Shown here piece by piece: positions 7,491 through 16,042 of a stretch of 39,590 nucleotides of DNA. The notes below the pieces were generated by a model. It was not told where the DNA came from and made no database searches. It saw nothing but the letters and a program-made list of their open reading frames with translations. Position 1 is the stretch's first letter, and every line of letters starts with the position of its first letter. Location of the stretch: assembly GCA_044346445.1 (NCBI GenBank), contig JBIIZD010000008.1:1-39590 (forward strand). Direction: 5' to 3'. The position numbers and the translations under genes are program-made. This DNA comes from CAISGS01 sp044346445. GTDB lineage: Bacteria > Pseudomonadota > Alphaproteobacteria > Caulobacterales > Caulobacteraceae.

Positions 7491-7638
7491 GGGAAAATCC
7501 TTTGAGCGTGCGATCGTGTGATGAGTAGGTGTGCACTAATCAAAGCCCGGCGCGGCTTTGGTGGCAAGCCCCATTGCAGCCTAGAAGATCATCGTATAGA
7601 AATTGGTCTAAGTTTGAGCGTGATCCGCTTTTTTCCCG

Positions 7639-7652
7639 CGTCCGAAAGGACG
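7639..7652 (+). promoter_or_regulatory. Small leader hairpin before the SapC gene
   Basis: CGTCC-GAAA-GGACG forms a five-pair stem with a GNRA-type loop, 29 bases before the SapC start. The start itself lacks a good Shine-Dalgarno sequence, so leader structure may matter. Function not known. Confidence 0.25.
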
Positions 7653-7681
7653 TTTCCTCCATCCAACAGAGTCTTGTTCTC

Positions 7682-8470
7682 ATGGAAACCGTTTCTCTGC
7701 CTCAGAATGCTGAAATCTCCGGCACTGTTTTGTTTTATACCAAGCCCGAGCCCTTGAATAACGATACGCATGGCAAGCTTGGCCTGATGCAGGTGGATAA
7801 GCCTTTCGGCTTTGCTGCCACGACCAATGTGGTACCCCTGACCGTGACCGAGTTCGCGCCGGCGGCCCTGTCCTATCCGATCATTTTTGCCGGGGAGCAG
7901 ATGCAGCCCTTGGCGGTCATGGCCGTCAATCAGGGTGAGAATCTGGCCATCAGCGCTGATGGTTCGGTCGCGCCAGACGCCTATCTGCCCGCCTATATCC
8001 GCCGCTATCCATTTGTGCTGGCGGGCGATGAAGGGGGCGAGCGCCTGATCGTCTGTATCGATGTCGCGTCCAGCCTCCTGAAGAAGAACGGTGATATCCC
8101 CCTGTTCGCCAACAAGGAGCCAACCGAATACACCAAGGGCTGTATCCAGTTCTGCAACGATTTTGAGGCCGAGCGTCAGCGTACGGACAGTTTCATCGCC
8201 TTGCTGAAAGAGAATGATCTATTCGAGACCAAGCAGGCGACCTTCACGCCGCGCAGTGCCGATGGCACGCTTGGTGAGCCGCAAGTGATTGCGGAATATT
8301 CGGCGGTCTCGGAAGAAAAGCTGCTGGCCCTGCCTGTGGACAAGTACATTGCCCTTCGTGACAACGGCGCCCTGTCCCAGATCTATGCGCACCTTGTGTC
8401 CCTCAATGGCTGGGACAAGCTGATTGCCAAGACCCTGATCAAGAGGGCCCTCGAAGCCGAAGCGGCTTAA
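7682..8470 (+). CDS. SapC family protein
   Basis: 262 residues from the ATG at 7682 (METVSLPQNAEIS). The frame stays open upstream to 7529, but those 51 residues are arginine-rich and do not resemble the family, so the later start is preferred even though its Shine-Dalgarno is weak. Recognisable SapC features are LSYPIIFAGE, LPAYIRRYPFVLA near the middle, a GCIQFCNDF segment and the ending LIAKTLIKRA. The name comes from an S-layer-associated gene of Campylobacter; in alphaproteobacteria the biochemical role is unproven and such genes often accompany TonB receptors and tryptophan halogenase-like genes, which are not seen here. A strong terminator follows at 8494, indicating a monocistronic unit. 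Confidence 0.8.
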   Translation: METVSLPQNAEISGTVLFYTKPEPLNNDTHGKLGLMQVDKPFGFAATTNVVPLTVTEFAPAALSYPIIFAGEQMQPLAVMAVNQGENLAISADGSVAPDAYLPAYIRRYPFVLAGDEGGERLIVCIDVASSLLKKNGDIPLFANKEPTEYTKGCIQFCNDFEAERQRTDSFIALLKENDLFETKQATFTPRSADGTLGEPQVIAEYSAVSEEKLLALPVDKYIALRDNGALSQIYAHLVSLNGWDKLIAKTLIKRALEAEAA

Positions 8471-8493
8471 GGTCTATCTCGGGTCAAGATTAA

Positions 8494-8529
8494 GGGCGGT
8501 GGGGGCCAGACCTCCACCGCCCTTTTTTT
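8494..8529 (+). terminator. Rho-independent terminator after the SapC gene
   Basis: GGGCGGTGG pairs with CCTCCACCGCCC (a nine-pair core plus flanking G-C pairs), followed by seven T residues. It begins 24 bases after the stop. Confidence 0.92.
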
Positions 8530-8656
8530 GTTCACGCACCCGCCTGCGTTCAGAAGTGTTGCTGGCCCGTGACCATGTCCTTGGTGCGGCCTGATCAATG
8601 GTTGCGTTTGGTTAGAAATTCTATCTGAGTAGATCGCAATCCGGCGTGGCTTGCGG

Positions 8657-9017
8657 CGGGCATGTCGGTGTCGGCAGACTCAGCATGGGGATTGCGGACC
8701 CCTCACCCTTCCGCCTTCCCCGCGCAGTCCTCGCCTTCGCGGGGAGGGACCCAGACCGTTTCCTCAGGCCTGTGATCCACACGCTGGATCCCCGCCTTCG
8801 CGGGGAAGGCGGCGGAGGGTCAAGGCGGAGAGGTCGGTGCTTCGACAGACACAGCATGGGGATTGCGGCCCCAACCCCCTTCCGCCTTCCCCGCGAAGGC
8901 GGGGACCCAGACCGTTTCCTCAGGCCTGCAATCCACCCACTGGATCCCTCCCCGCGAAGGCGGGGACTGCGCGGGGAAGGCGGCGGAGGGGGAATCGGGC
9001 ATGTCGGTGTCGGCAGA
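8657..9017. repeat. Composite array of palindromic repeats flanked by 22-bp direct repeats
   Basis: A perfect 22-base direct repeat (starting CGGGCATGTCGG, ending TCGGCAGA) lies at 8657-8678 and 8996-9017. Between them an approximately 155-171 base unit is duplicated in tandem: CAGCATGGGGATTGCGG occurs at 8681 and 8852, and CCAGACCGTTTCCTCAGGCC at 8751 and 8907. Each unit contains inverted CCGCCTTCGCGGGG-type hairpins. The rest of the 8471-9053 gap, about 160 bases before the array, shows nothing recognisable. Open reading frames through the array are products of the repeat and are not called as genes. Confidence 0.85.
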
Positions 9018-9053
9018 GGTTGTGACCGGGCGGCGGCGGGTGATCGACGACCT

Positions 9054-9464
9054 CTAGTCGCCCGCCTCGCCCCGGCATTTGAACAGGCTGCGGGTTAGGC
9101 AGGAAAACACCAGGCGGCCGCCCTCGTCCAAGAGGTCATGCTGGGCAATGACAATGCCCTTGGCGTCGCCGACGGGGTCCTTGCCAAGTATGGTCATGCG
9201 GCCGCGCAACAACTCCCCCACCGGCGGATTACGCGCCCAGCGCAGGGCATCGACGGCCAGACGCTTGGTCTGGGGCCAGTCGGTGGTGTTTTGGCCATCA
9301 AGCCGCGCCCACAGGGCATAGATCATGGCATCGGGCGCGCCCTCATCGGCGTGCCAGCCGGGCGCAAAGGTGGTGATAAAGGCGTCCAGCGCCCGCGCAT
9401 CAACCGCCACTGCGCCCAGGGACACAACCTGGCCAATCTCAATATCTTCAAAATAGGCGGGCAT
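9054..9464 (-). CDS. MaoC-like hotdog protein, degenerate motif
   Basis: 136 residues. The opening YFEDIEIGQVVSLGAVAVD and the following helix (ALDAFITTFAPGWH) match the start of MaoC-like dehydratases, where the phrase usually reads 'edi..G' then 'f...a..D..p.H'. The usual Asp-x5-His active-site pair and the later HG(M/L) segment are not evident, so catalysis is doubtful. It lies 14 bases downstream of the MDR oxidoreductase on the same strand and is surely co-transcribed with it. A MaoC-like partner next to an oxidoreductase of this kind is a familiar arrangement, pointing to a shared acyl or enone substrate. Its 3' end borders the repeat array. Confidence 0.6.
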   Translation of the reverse strand: MPAYFEDIEIGQVVSLGAVAVDARALDAFITTFAPGWHADEGAPDAMIYALWARLDGQNTTDWPQTKRLAVDALRWARNPPVGELLRGRMTILGKDPVGDAKGIVIAQHDLLDEGGRLVFSCLTRSLFKCRGEAGD

Positions 9465-9478
9465 GCTTGGCCTTTCGA

Positions 9479-10507
9479 TCAGGGTTCAGGCGAGATGCGG
9501 ACCAGAAGCTTGCCGTCATGATCGCCGCTGAACAGGCGCTTGACCGCGTCGGCGGCATTGTCCAGCCCCTCGACCACATGCGCCTTCCACTTGATCTGGC
9601 CAGACATCACCCAGGGGGCCAGTTCGGCAAAGGCCTCGCCCGCGCGCGGCAGATAATCAATCACGATAAAGCCCTTGATCAGCAGGCGGCGCATCAAGAC
9701 CTTGGCAAAATCGGAAGGTCCAGGGACCAGGCCCTCATGATTATAGGTCGAGATCATGCCGCACAGGGCCATGCGGCCAAACAGGTTCATCCGCGCAATC
9801 ACAGCATCCATGATCTTGCCGCCAACATTTTCGAAATTGATATCAATGCCATTGGGGCAAAGCCGGTCCAGGCCCGCGCCGACATCCTCGTTCTTATAGT
9901 CAATCGCCCCGTCAAAGCCCAGTTCCTCGACCAGCCAGCGGCACTTGTCTGGCCCGCCCGCAATGCCGATTACCCGGCAGCCCTTGAGCTTGGCAATCTG
10001 GCCGACGATAGAGCCCACCGCGCCGGCGGCCGCCGAGACCACCACCGTCTCGCCCGGCTGCGGCTTGCCAATATCGAGCAGGCCAAAATAGGCGGTCAGG
10101 CCCGTGGCCCCCAATACGCTCATAAAGGCGGGCAGGGGCACGCCTGGCAGGCTGGGCACGGGCTGGACCATGGCCTCATGACCAATCGTATAGGCCTCCC
10201 AGCCGCCAAGGCCCGGATTGACCAGATCGCCTGGATTGAACCTCGCCGAGCGCGAGGCCTCGACTACGCCAATCGTGCCGCCGCGCATGACCTGACCGAT
10301 CTCGACCGGCGGCAGATACTGGTCCTGATCACTCATCCAGATGCGGTTGGTGGGGTCCAAGGACAGATAGATATTGCGGATAAGGACCTCGCCATCCTCT
10401 AGGTCGCGGATGGGAGCCTCGATCAGTTCCAGATTATCGGCGTCAATATCGCCCTCGGGGCGCTTGCGCAAAATCCATTGTTTATTGGTCGGCCAGTTGG
10501 TTGCCAT
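9479..10507 (-). CDS. NADP-dependent MDR oxidoreductase (CurA/prostaglandin-reductase-like)
   Basis: 342 residues from the ATG at 10507 (MATNWPTNKQWILRKRPEGD). That start has AGGA at proper spacing; an upstream in-frame ATG at 10549 would add 14 untypical residues. It is a medium-chain dehydrogenase/reductase without zinc ligands, with the NADP-binding stretch VVVSAAAGAVGSIVGQIAKL (about residues 150-169), then VIGIAGGPDKC and CGMISTYNH, all typical of the CurA/YncB and leukotriene B4 dehydrogenase group. These enzymes reduce the alpha,beta double bond of enones and enals. It is the first gene of a two-gene operon with the MaoC-like gene. A/T-rich overlapping dyads (10524-10540) sit just upstream of its ribosome binding site. 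Confidence 0.9.
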   Translation of the reverse strand: MATNWPTNKQWILRKRPEGDIDADNLELIEAPIRDLEDGEVLIRNIYLSLDPTNRIWMSDQDQYLPPVEIGQVMRGGTIGVVEASRSARFNPGDLVNPGLGGWEAYTIGHEAMVQPVPSLPGVPLPAFMSVLGATGLTAYFGLLDIGKPQPGETVVVSAAAGAVGSIVGQIAKLKGCRVIGIAGGPDKCRWLVEELGFDGAIDYKNEDVGAGLDRLCPNGIDINFENVGGKIMDAVIARMNLFGRMALCGMISTYNHEGLVPGPSDFAKVLMRRLLIKGFIVIDYLPRAGEAFAELAPWVMSGQIKWKAHVVEGLDNAADAVKRLFSGDHDGKLLVRISPEP

Positions 10508-10523
10508 GATGTTTTGTCCTCGC

Positions 10524-10540
10524 GTTAATATAACTATATA
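10524..10540 (-). promoter_or_regulatory. A/T-rich overlapping dyads, possible operator of the MDR gene
   Basis: GTTAATATAAC (10524-10534, GTTA/TAAC arms) overlaps ATATA-AC-TATAT (10528-10539). They lie about 17 bases upstream of the MDR start codon in otherwise GC-rich DNA, where a -10 box or a repressor site would be expected. No adjacent regulator gene exists. Confidence 0.35.
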
Positions 10541-10649
10541 GCTGATCATGGCGTCTCAGCCGCGAATGTCGAGAGGCCTTGAGGCAAGATGCACACTTGG
10601 CAGGGCTATTTTCTGGTCTTAGCTGAGGGTTGGACCAATTTGCGAGGGG

Positions 10650-12800
10650 ATGGTTTTGGGCAGGCTAAGGGCTTTGGGACGCATTGGCGCGGTTTTGGCG
10701 CTGGCCTTTGGGCTGGGCTCGCCCCTATCCTCGCTGGCCGCAGCCGTGGACACAGGCCATGTCAAGGCCGAACTGATCGTTAGCGGCGAGGCCGTGCCCG
10801 GCGGTGAAGTCTATGTCGCCCTGCGCCAGACCATTGCCAAGGACTGGCACACCTATTGGCGCAATCCGGGTGATGCTGGACAGGCCACGACCCTGGACTG
10901 GACCTTGCCGCCTGGCTGGAGCGCGGGCGAGATCGTCTGGCCAACCCCCCAGCGCCTGCCCTTGAGCAGTCTGATGAATTATGGCTATGAGGGCCAGGTG
11001 CTTTTGCCCGTTGCCTTGAAGGTTCCCGCCAGCGCCCGGCCCGGCGATACGGTCAATCTCAAGGCCGAGGCCGGATTCTTGGTCTGTAAGGAAATTTGCA
11101 TCCCCGAGCAGGGCAGCCTGAAGCTTGCGATCAAGATTGCTAGCGGCGTGCCCACGCCCGATAAGACCGCCGCTGCCGCCATACTCAAGACCTTGACCGA
11201 TGCGCCAAAACCGGCAGATACAAGGGCGGCCATACGGTTTGAGGCCGGGGTCTTGAAATTGTCGGCCACGGGCGCAGGCCTGGCTGGCGGCAATTTTCCA
11301 AAGGCCTATTTCTATCCCTATGACAGTACGGTCCTGAACCATGCCAAGCCACAGACTATTGAGCGTGGCCCAGAGGGGCTGACCCTGACCCTGCCTGCGG
11401 GTTACGCCTTTACCAAGACCCCGGTCCCTGGCCAGTTGGTCGGCGTTTTGGACCTGGGCGATCAAGCCTTTGAGGTCACGGCCAAGTCGGGGCCTCTGGC
11501 GGCTGGCGCAGCGGGGCTAGGCGCGCCGACCGCACCCGCGGCCAAGACCATGAGCCTGCCTCTAGCGGTCTTGTTTGCGTTTTTGGGCGGGGTGATCTTG
11601 AACCTGATGCCTTGTGTTTTCCCGATCCTGTCTATGAAGGCCGCAGCCCTGACCGGACATTCTGGCGAGGCCAAGGGCGCGCGGATGCAGGGTCTGGCGT
11701 TTCTGGCGGGGGTGGTTTTGACCTTCCTAGGCCTGGCCGGTGCCTTGATCGCGGCCAAGGCAGCCGGGGCGGCGGTGGGCTGGGGTTTTCAGCTGCAATC
11801 GGCCCCGGTGGTGGCAGTCCTTAGTTTGGTCATGCTCTTGACCGCTCTGAACTTGTCGGGCGTGTTTGAGGTCGGGTCCAGCCTGCAAGGGGCGGCGGGA
11901 TCAGCGCCGCTGGCCTCACGCTCTGGCCTGTTGGGCGCGTTCTTTACCGGCGTTCTGGCCGTGGTGGTGGCGGCGCCCTGTACTGCGCCGTTTATGGCCG
12001 GGGCGATTGGCTTTGCCTTGACCCAAGGGCCCCTGACCGCCTTGCTGGTGTTCTTGTTCCTTGGCCTTGGTCTTGCTGCGCCCTTTACCGCCCTTGCCTT
12101 TGCACCCGGCCTTCTAGCGCGCATGCCAAGGCCCGGGCCCTGGATGGAGCGGTTAAAGCAGGCCCTGGCCTTTCCGCTCTATGGGGCTGCGGCCTGGCTG
12201 GCCTGGGTGTTTGTGCTTCAGGCCGGAACCCAGGCCCTAGCCTTGTTGTTTGCCGCCGCCGTGGCCACCGCCTTTGCCGCCTGGCTCTATGGCAGCGCGC
12301 AAAAGGCCAGCATGATGGGGGCCAAGCCGCGTCTGAGCCAGGGTTTGGCCGCCTTGTTCATCCTAGCGGCCATCGGGCTGGTGGTCACAGCGTCGCGCCT
12401 GCCAAGGCCAGATATGGTCGCGGGGCCGAGTGCCGCCACGGCGACCGAACTGGCGTCTGAGCCGTTCTCGCCCGCAAGGGTCGAGGCCTTGCGCGCCGAG
12501 GGTAAGCCCGTCTTGATCAATTTCACAGCCGCATGGTGCATTACCTGTCAGGTCAATGATCAAGCCGCGCTGTCGCGTCCCGCCGTGGCCGAGGCGATCA
12601 AGGCGACTGGCACAGTCTATATGGTTGCCGACTGGACCAATCGAGACGGAGTAATTGCCAAGGCGCTGGAGGATCAGGGCCGGGCGGGGGTACCGCTTTA
12701 TCTGGTCTATCCCGTCGGTCGCCGCGCGCCAGTGACCTTGCCGCAGATCCTCACCGAAGGGCTGGTGGTTGAGGCGCTTGAGGCCGCCGCCAAGCCTTAA
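10650..12800 (+). CDS. dsbD: DsbD/ScsB-like thiol:disulfide interchange protein
   Basis: 716 residues. A signal peptide (LGRIGAVLALAFGLGSPLSS) leads into a periplasmic alpha domain with cysteines in LVCKEICIPE (Cys146, Cys150). The DsbD transmembrane core (about 305-580, roughly eight helices) carries its redox cysteines in LMPCVFP (Cys322) and APCTAPF (Cys444). A C-terminal thioredoxin-like domain contains AAWCITCQ (Cys630, Cys633). It moves electrons from cytoplasmic thioredoxin to periplasmic partners; the long N-terminal domain is closer to ScsB than to E. coli DsbD. The exported MsrA at 3907 is a plausible client. The start is uncertain: GAGGGG abuts the ATG at 10650 with no spacer, whereas a TTG at 10656 would have normal spacing. 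Confidence 0.92.
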   Translation: MVLGRLRALGRIGAVLALAFGLGSPLSSLAAAVDTGHVKAELIVSGEAVPGGEVYVALRQTIAKDWHTYWRNPGDAGQATTLDWTLPPGWSAGEIVWPTPQRLPLSSLMNYGYEGQVLLPVALKVPASARPGDTVNLKAEAGFLVCKEICIPEQGSLKLAIKIASGVPTPDKTAAAAILKTLTDAPKPADTRAAIRFEAGVLKLSATGAGLAGGNFPKAYFYPYDSTVLNHAKPQTIERGPEGLTLTLPAGYAFTKTPVPGQLVGVLDLGDQAFEVTAKSGPLAAGAAGLGAPTAPAAKTMSLPLAVLFAFLGGVILNLMPCVFPILSMKAAALTGHSGEAKGARMQGLAFLAGVVLTFLGLAGALIAAKAAGAAVGWGFQLQSAPVVAVLSLVMLLTALNLSGVFEVGSSLQGAAGSAPLASRSGLLGAFFTGVLAVVVAAPCTAPFMAGAIGFALTQGPLTALLVFLFLGLGLAAPFTALAFAPGLLARMPRPGPWMERLKQALAFPLYGAAAWLAWVFVLQAGTQALALLFAAAVATAFAAWLYGSAQKASMMGAKPRLSQGLAALFILAAIGLVVTASRLPRPDMVAGPSAATATELASEPFSPARVEALRAEGKPVLINFTAAWCITCQVNDQAALSRPAVAEAIKATGTVYMVADWTNRDGVIAKALEDQGRAGVPLYLVYPVGRRAPVTLPQILTEGLVVEALEAAAKP

Positions 12801-12878
12801 AAACCGGCGGACAAAACCGTATTCCGCATTTTGCGTAAATTCGACTAGGTCTGGAGTGACGGACATCAGGAGCCTGCC

Positions 12879-14498
12879 ATGACTGATATGACCTCCGCCT
12901 GGGCGCGCCTTGACCTGGCCGCCAAGGCCGCCTCGCAAGTGCGGATCGACAGCCTGTTTGCCACCGAGCCAAACCGCTTGGCGGATATGAGTGTCGAGGC
13001 GGCGGGGCTTTATCTGGACCTGTCCAAACAGGCTTGGACGGGTGAGCTAATGGCCGTCAGCCTTGATCTGGCGCGGGCTGCGGATGTGCAAGCTAGGCGG
13101 GCGCGTTTGTTCGGCGGGGCTGTGGTCAATGACTCCGAAGACCGGGCCGTCCTGCATCCCGCCTTGCGCGCCGCTGATGGCGCAGACTTTAAGGCCAAGG
13201 GCGAGCCGATCTCGCGCGCGGTCGAGGCTGGCCGCGTCGCCATGCAGGCCTTTGCCACTGGGGTGCAGTCGGGCACGATCAAGGGCGCGACCGGCAAACC
13301 CTTTAAGGCCCTGGTCCATATTGGCATTGGCGGCTCGGACCTTGGGCCGCGTTTGGTCTGGGAGGCGCTAAGGCCGCTCGATAGCCGCATGGATTTGCGC
13401 TTTGTCGCCAATGTCGATGGCTCGGACTTGGCAGCCGCCTTGCAGGGGCTTGACCCCGCCCAGACCCTGGTGGTCGTCGTATCCAAGACCTTTACCACCG
13501 AAGAAACCATGGCCAATGCCCTGGCTGCGCGCGAGTGGCTGGCGGCAAGCCTTGGTCAAGCGGCGGCGGGCGCCCATATGGCTGCGGTCTCAGCCGATCC
13601 AGCCAAGTGCGTGGCCTTTGGTCTGGCAGTTGATCGGGTGTTTGCATTTTGGGACTGGGTGGGCGGGCGCTATTCGGTCTGGTCGGCGGTGGGGCTGTCC
13701 TGCGCCGTGGCGCTTGGCTGGCCAGTCTTTGAGGCGTTTTTGGCAGGGGCGGCTGCGATGGACGCGCATTTTCTAAGCGCCCCATACGAACGCAATGCGC
13801 CCGTGCTCTTGGCCCTGGCCCAGATCGTTAATCGCAATGGTTTTGGCCGCAGTGCCCGCACTGTGGTGCCCTATGCCCAGCGCCTGCGCCTCTTGCCATC
13901 CTTTCTGCAACAGCTCGAAATGGAGTCCAATGGCAAGCGGGTCGATCTCCAGGGCCAGCCCCTGACCCGCGCCAGCGCCGCCCTGGTGTTTGGCGAGCCG
14001 GGCACGAACGGCCAGCACGCCTATTTCCAACTGCTGCATCAGGGCACAGACGTGGTGCCGGTCGAGTTTATTGCCGTGGCCCATAATGATGAGGGACCAG
14101 CCGGTGCCCATACCAAGCTTCTGGCCAATGCGCTGGCCCAGGCCGAGGCCCTGATGGTCGGCCGGTCCGAGGCTGAGGTGCGGGCCGAACTGGTCGCCAA
14201 GGGTCTGGACGCTAGCGCGATTGATGTTCTGGCTCCCCAGCGCACCTTTCCCGGCAACCGCCCGTCCAGCCTGATCGTGCTAGAAAGCCTGACGCCGCGG
14301 GCCCTGGGCGCCCTGATCGCGCTCTATGAGCACAAGACCTTTGTGGAGGGCGTCATCTGGGGAATAAACAGTTTTGACCAATGGGGCGTGGAACTGGGCA
14401 AGTCGCTGGCCCGGCGCATACTGGGCGAGCTGGAAGGCGGGCCTGACTTGCCTCATGACCCGTCTACGGCCAGCCTGATTGCGCGATTTAGGCGCTAA
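12879..14498 (+). CDS. pgi: Glucose-6-phosphate isomerase
   Basis: 539 residues, close to the 549 of E. coli Pgi. It interconverts glucose 6-phosphate and fructose 6-phosphate in the cytosol. Visible signatures: HIGIGGSDLGPRLVWEAL (about 147-164, sugar-phosphate binding), SKTFTTEET, the LEMESNGKR segment with the catalytic glutamate (about 347), GTNGQHAYFQLLHQGTD with the ring-opening histidine (about 378), and GVIWGINSFDQWGVELGK (about 491-508) with the conserved lysine. AGGAG six to seven bases before the ATG supports the start. It follows dsbD by 78 bases, with no terminator recognised between them. Confidence 0.97.
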   Translation: MTDMTSAWARLDLAAKAASQVRIDSLFATEPNRLADMSVEAAGLYLDLSKQAWTGELMAVSLDLARAADVQARRARLFGGAVVNDSEDRAVLHPALRAADGADFKAKGEPISRAVEAGRVAMQAFATGVQSGTIKGATGKPFKALVHIGIGGSDLGPRLVWEALRPLDSRMDLRFVANVDGSDLAAALQGLDPAQTLVVVVSKTFTTEETMANALAAREWLAASLGQAAAGAHMAAVSADPAKCVAFGLAVDRVFAFWDWVGGRYSVWSAVGLSCAVALGWPVFEAFLAGAAAMDAHFLSAPYERNAPVLLALAQIVNRNGFGRSARTVVPYAQRLRLLPSFLQQLEMESNGKRVDLQGQPLTRASAALVFGEPGTNGQHAYFQLLHQGTDVVPVEFIAVAHNDEGPAGAHTKLLANALAQAEALMVGRSEAEVRAELVAKGLDASAIDVLAPQRTFPGNRPSSLIVLESLTPRALGALIALYEHKTFVEGVIWGINSFDQWGVELGKSLARRILGELEGGPDLPHDPSTASLIARFRR

Positions 14499-14568
14499 TT
14501 ACGGTCAGAAACACAGCCAAAACACCGCTAGCCTTGCCGCGCGGCCCTTGATCCGGTAATCGCGGCGC

Positions 14569-16038
14569 ATGACCCAAGATGCCATATTCCGGCCCCAGGC
14601 CCGTAACCCCAGGGGATTCCAAGACAAGCGCACGCGTGACCTGCGCATAGAGCGCCATATTCTGGACTCCGTCGCCAAGGTTTATGAGCGGTATGGCTTT
14701 GAAGCCCTCGATACCGGGGCGTTTGAATATGCCGATGCCTTGGGTAAGTTCTTGCCTGATAGCGACCGTCCCAATGAGGGCGTGTTTGCCTTGCAAGATG
14801 ATGACGAGCAGTGGATGGCGTTGCGCTATGACCTCACCGCGCCGCTGGCCCGGTTTGTCGCGCAAAATCCAGAAGGCCTGCCCAAGCCGTTTCGGCGCTA
14901 TGCGTTTGGGCCGGTCTGGCGCAATGAAAAGCCAGGTCCTGGACGGTTTCGCGAATTTATCCAGTGCGATGCCGACACGGTTGGCTCTGCCCGGCCTGAG
15001 GCTGACGCCGAAATCATTGCCCTAGCGGTTGAGGGTCTGATGGCGACGGGCCTCAAGCGCGGTCAGGCGGTGTTAAAGATCAATAATCGCAAGCTGCTCA
15101 ATGGCCTTTTGACCTCTGCCGGTGTCCAGACTGAGGGGCAAAAACTGGGTGTCTTGCGGGCCGTGGACAAGCTGGACCGTCTGGGGCCAGACGGGGTGCG
15201 GCTTCTGCTTGGGGAAGGCCGCAAGGATGAGTCTGGGGCCTTTACCAAGGGCGCGGGCCTGAACGCCAAGGCGGCTGAACAGGTGCTGGCCTTTGTCGCG
15301 GCGGGCGGCGGGTCGCGCGCTCAGGTCCTTGATACCTTGTCGGGCGTGGTTGGTGGCTCGGCCGAGGGCGATGAGGGTCTGGAAGAATTGGCCAAGATCC
15401 ATGCCGCCCTAAACAGTCTTGGCGTCGGCGAGGATCAGGCAGGGTTTGAGCCTTCGGTGGTGCGGGGTCTGGAGTATTATACCGGCCCGGTGTTTGAGGC
15501 CGAACTCTTGATCGACACTATAGGCGAAAAGGGCGAGGTCTTGCGCTTTGGCTCGATCGGCGGCGGCGGGCGCTATGACGATCTGGTCGCGCGATTTACC
15601 GGCGAGCGGGTGCCGGCAACCGGGTTTTCGTTTGGGGTGTCGCGTCTGGCCGCAGCCTTGCGCGCGGCGGGGCAGACAAGCCTTTCTGAGCCTCGCGGCC
15701 CGGTGGTGGTGATTGTGTTCGATCAGGACTCCATGGACCAGTATTTTACCGTGGTCAGCCAATTGCGTCAGGCTGGAATTGCCGCCGAGGTCTATCTGGG
15801 CCAGTCGGGCATGAAGGCCCAGATGAAATATGCGGATCGGCGCATGGCTCCTGCCGTAGTGATCATGGGCGGCGACGAGATTGCCGCCGGTACGGTCACG
15901 GTCAAGGATCTTGACCTCGGTCGTCAGATGGCAGCAGGCATTACGGACAATAACCAATGGCGCGAGGGTCGCCCCGGTCAGGTGACTGTGCCGCGCAGTG
16001 AGCTGGTCGGTGTCCTGCGCAAGATTGTGGAGATCTAA
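14569..16038 (+). CDS. hisS: Histidyl-tRNA synthetase, divergent alphaproteobacterial type
   Basis: 489 residues, longer than the roughly 420 of most bacterial HisRS. It charges tRNA-His. Class II elements are present: MALRYDLTAPLARF, motif 2 as FGPVWRNEKPGPGRFREF (about 112-129), the histidine-A loop GLEYYTGPVFE (about 300) and the motif 3 region GGGGRYDDLV. In typical bacterial HisRS motif 2 reads RxERPQxGRxRQF; here it is RNEKPGPGRFREF, the type known from Caulobacter and rhizobia, whose tRNA-His lacks the extra G-1. An insertion around residues 165-285 accounts for the extra length. No Shine-Dalgarno is seen before the ATG. hisZ begins five bases after its stop. Confidence 0.95.
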   Translation: MTQDAIFRPQARNPRGFQDKRTRDLRIERHILDSVAKVYERYGFEALDTGAFEYADALGKFLPDSDRPNEGVFALQDDDEQWMALRYDLTAPLARFVAQNPEGLPKPFRRYAFGPVWRNEKPGPGRFREFIQCDADTVGSARPEADAEIIALAVEGLMATGLKRGQAVLKINNRKLLNGLLTSAGVQTEGQKLGVLRAVDKLDRLGPDGVRLLLGEGRKDESGAFTKGAGLNAKAAEQVLAFVAAGGGSRAQVLDTLSGVVGGSAEGDEGLEELAKIHAALNSLGVGEDQAGFEPSVVRGLEYYTGPVFEAELLIDTIGEKGEVLRFGSIGGGGRYDDLVARFTGERVPATGFSFGVSRLAAALRAAGQTSLSEPRGPVVVIVFDQDSMDQYFTVVSQLRQAGIAAEVYLGQSGMKAQMKYADRRMAPAVVIMGGDEIAAGTVTVKDLDLGRQMAAGITDNNQWREGRPGQVTVPRSELVGVLRKIVEI

Positions 16039-16042
16039 GGTC

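Noticed and set aside
7529..7681. N-terminal extension of the SapC-family protein
   Set aside because: Arginine- and tryptophan-rich, without family similarity, and without a ribosome binding site; the family-like sequence begins at 7682.
8646..9098. Open frames of up to 150 residues on both strands through 8646-9098
   Set aside because: They run through the tandem palindromic repeats and their protein sequence merely restates the repeat (RLRGEGGG, PSPRRRG); no family resemblance or ribosome binding site.
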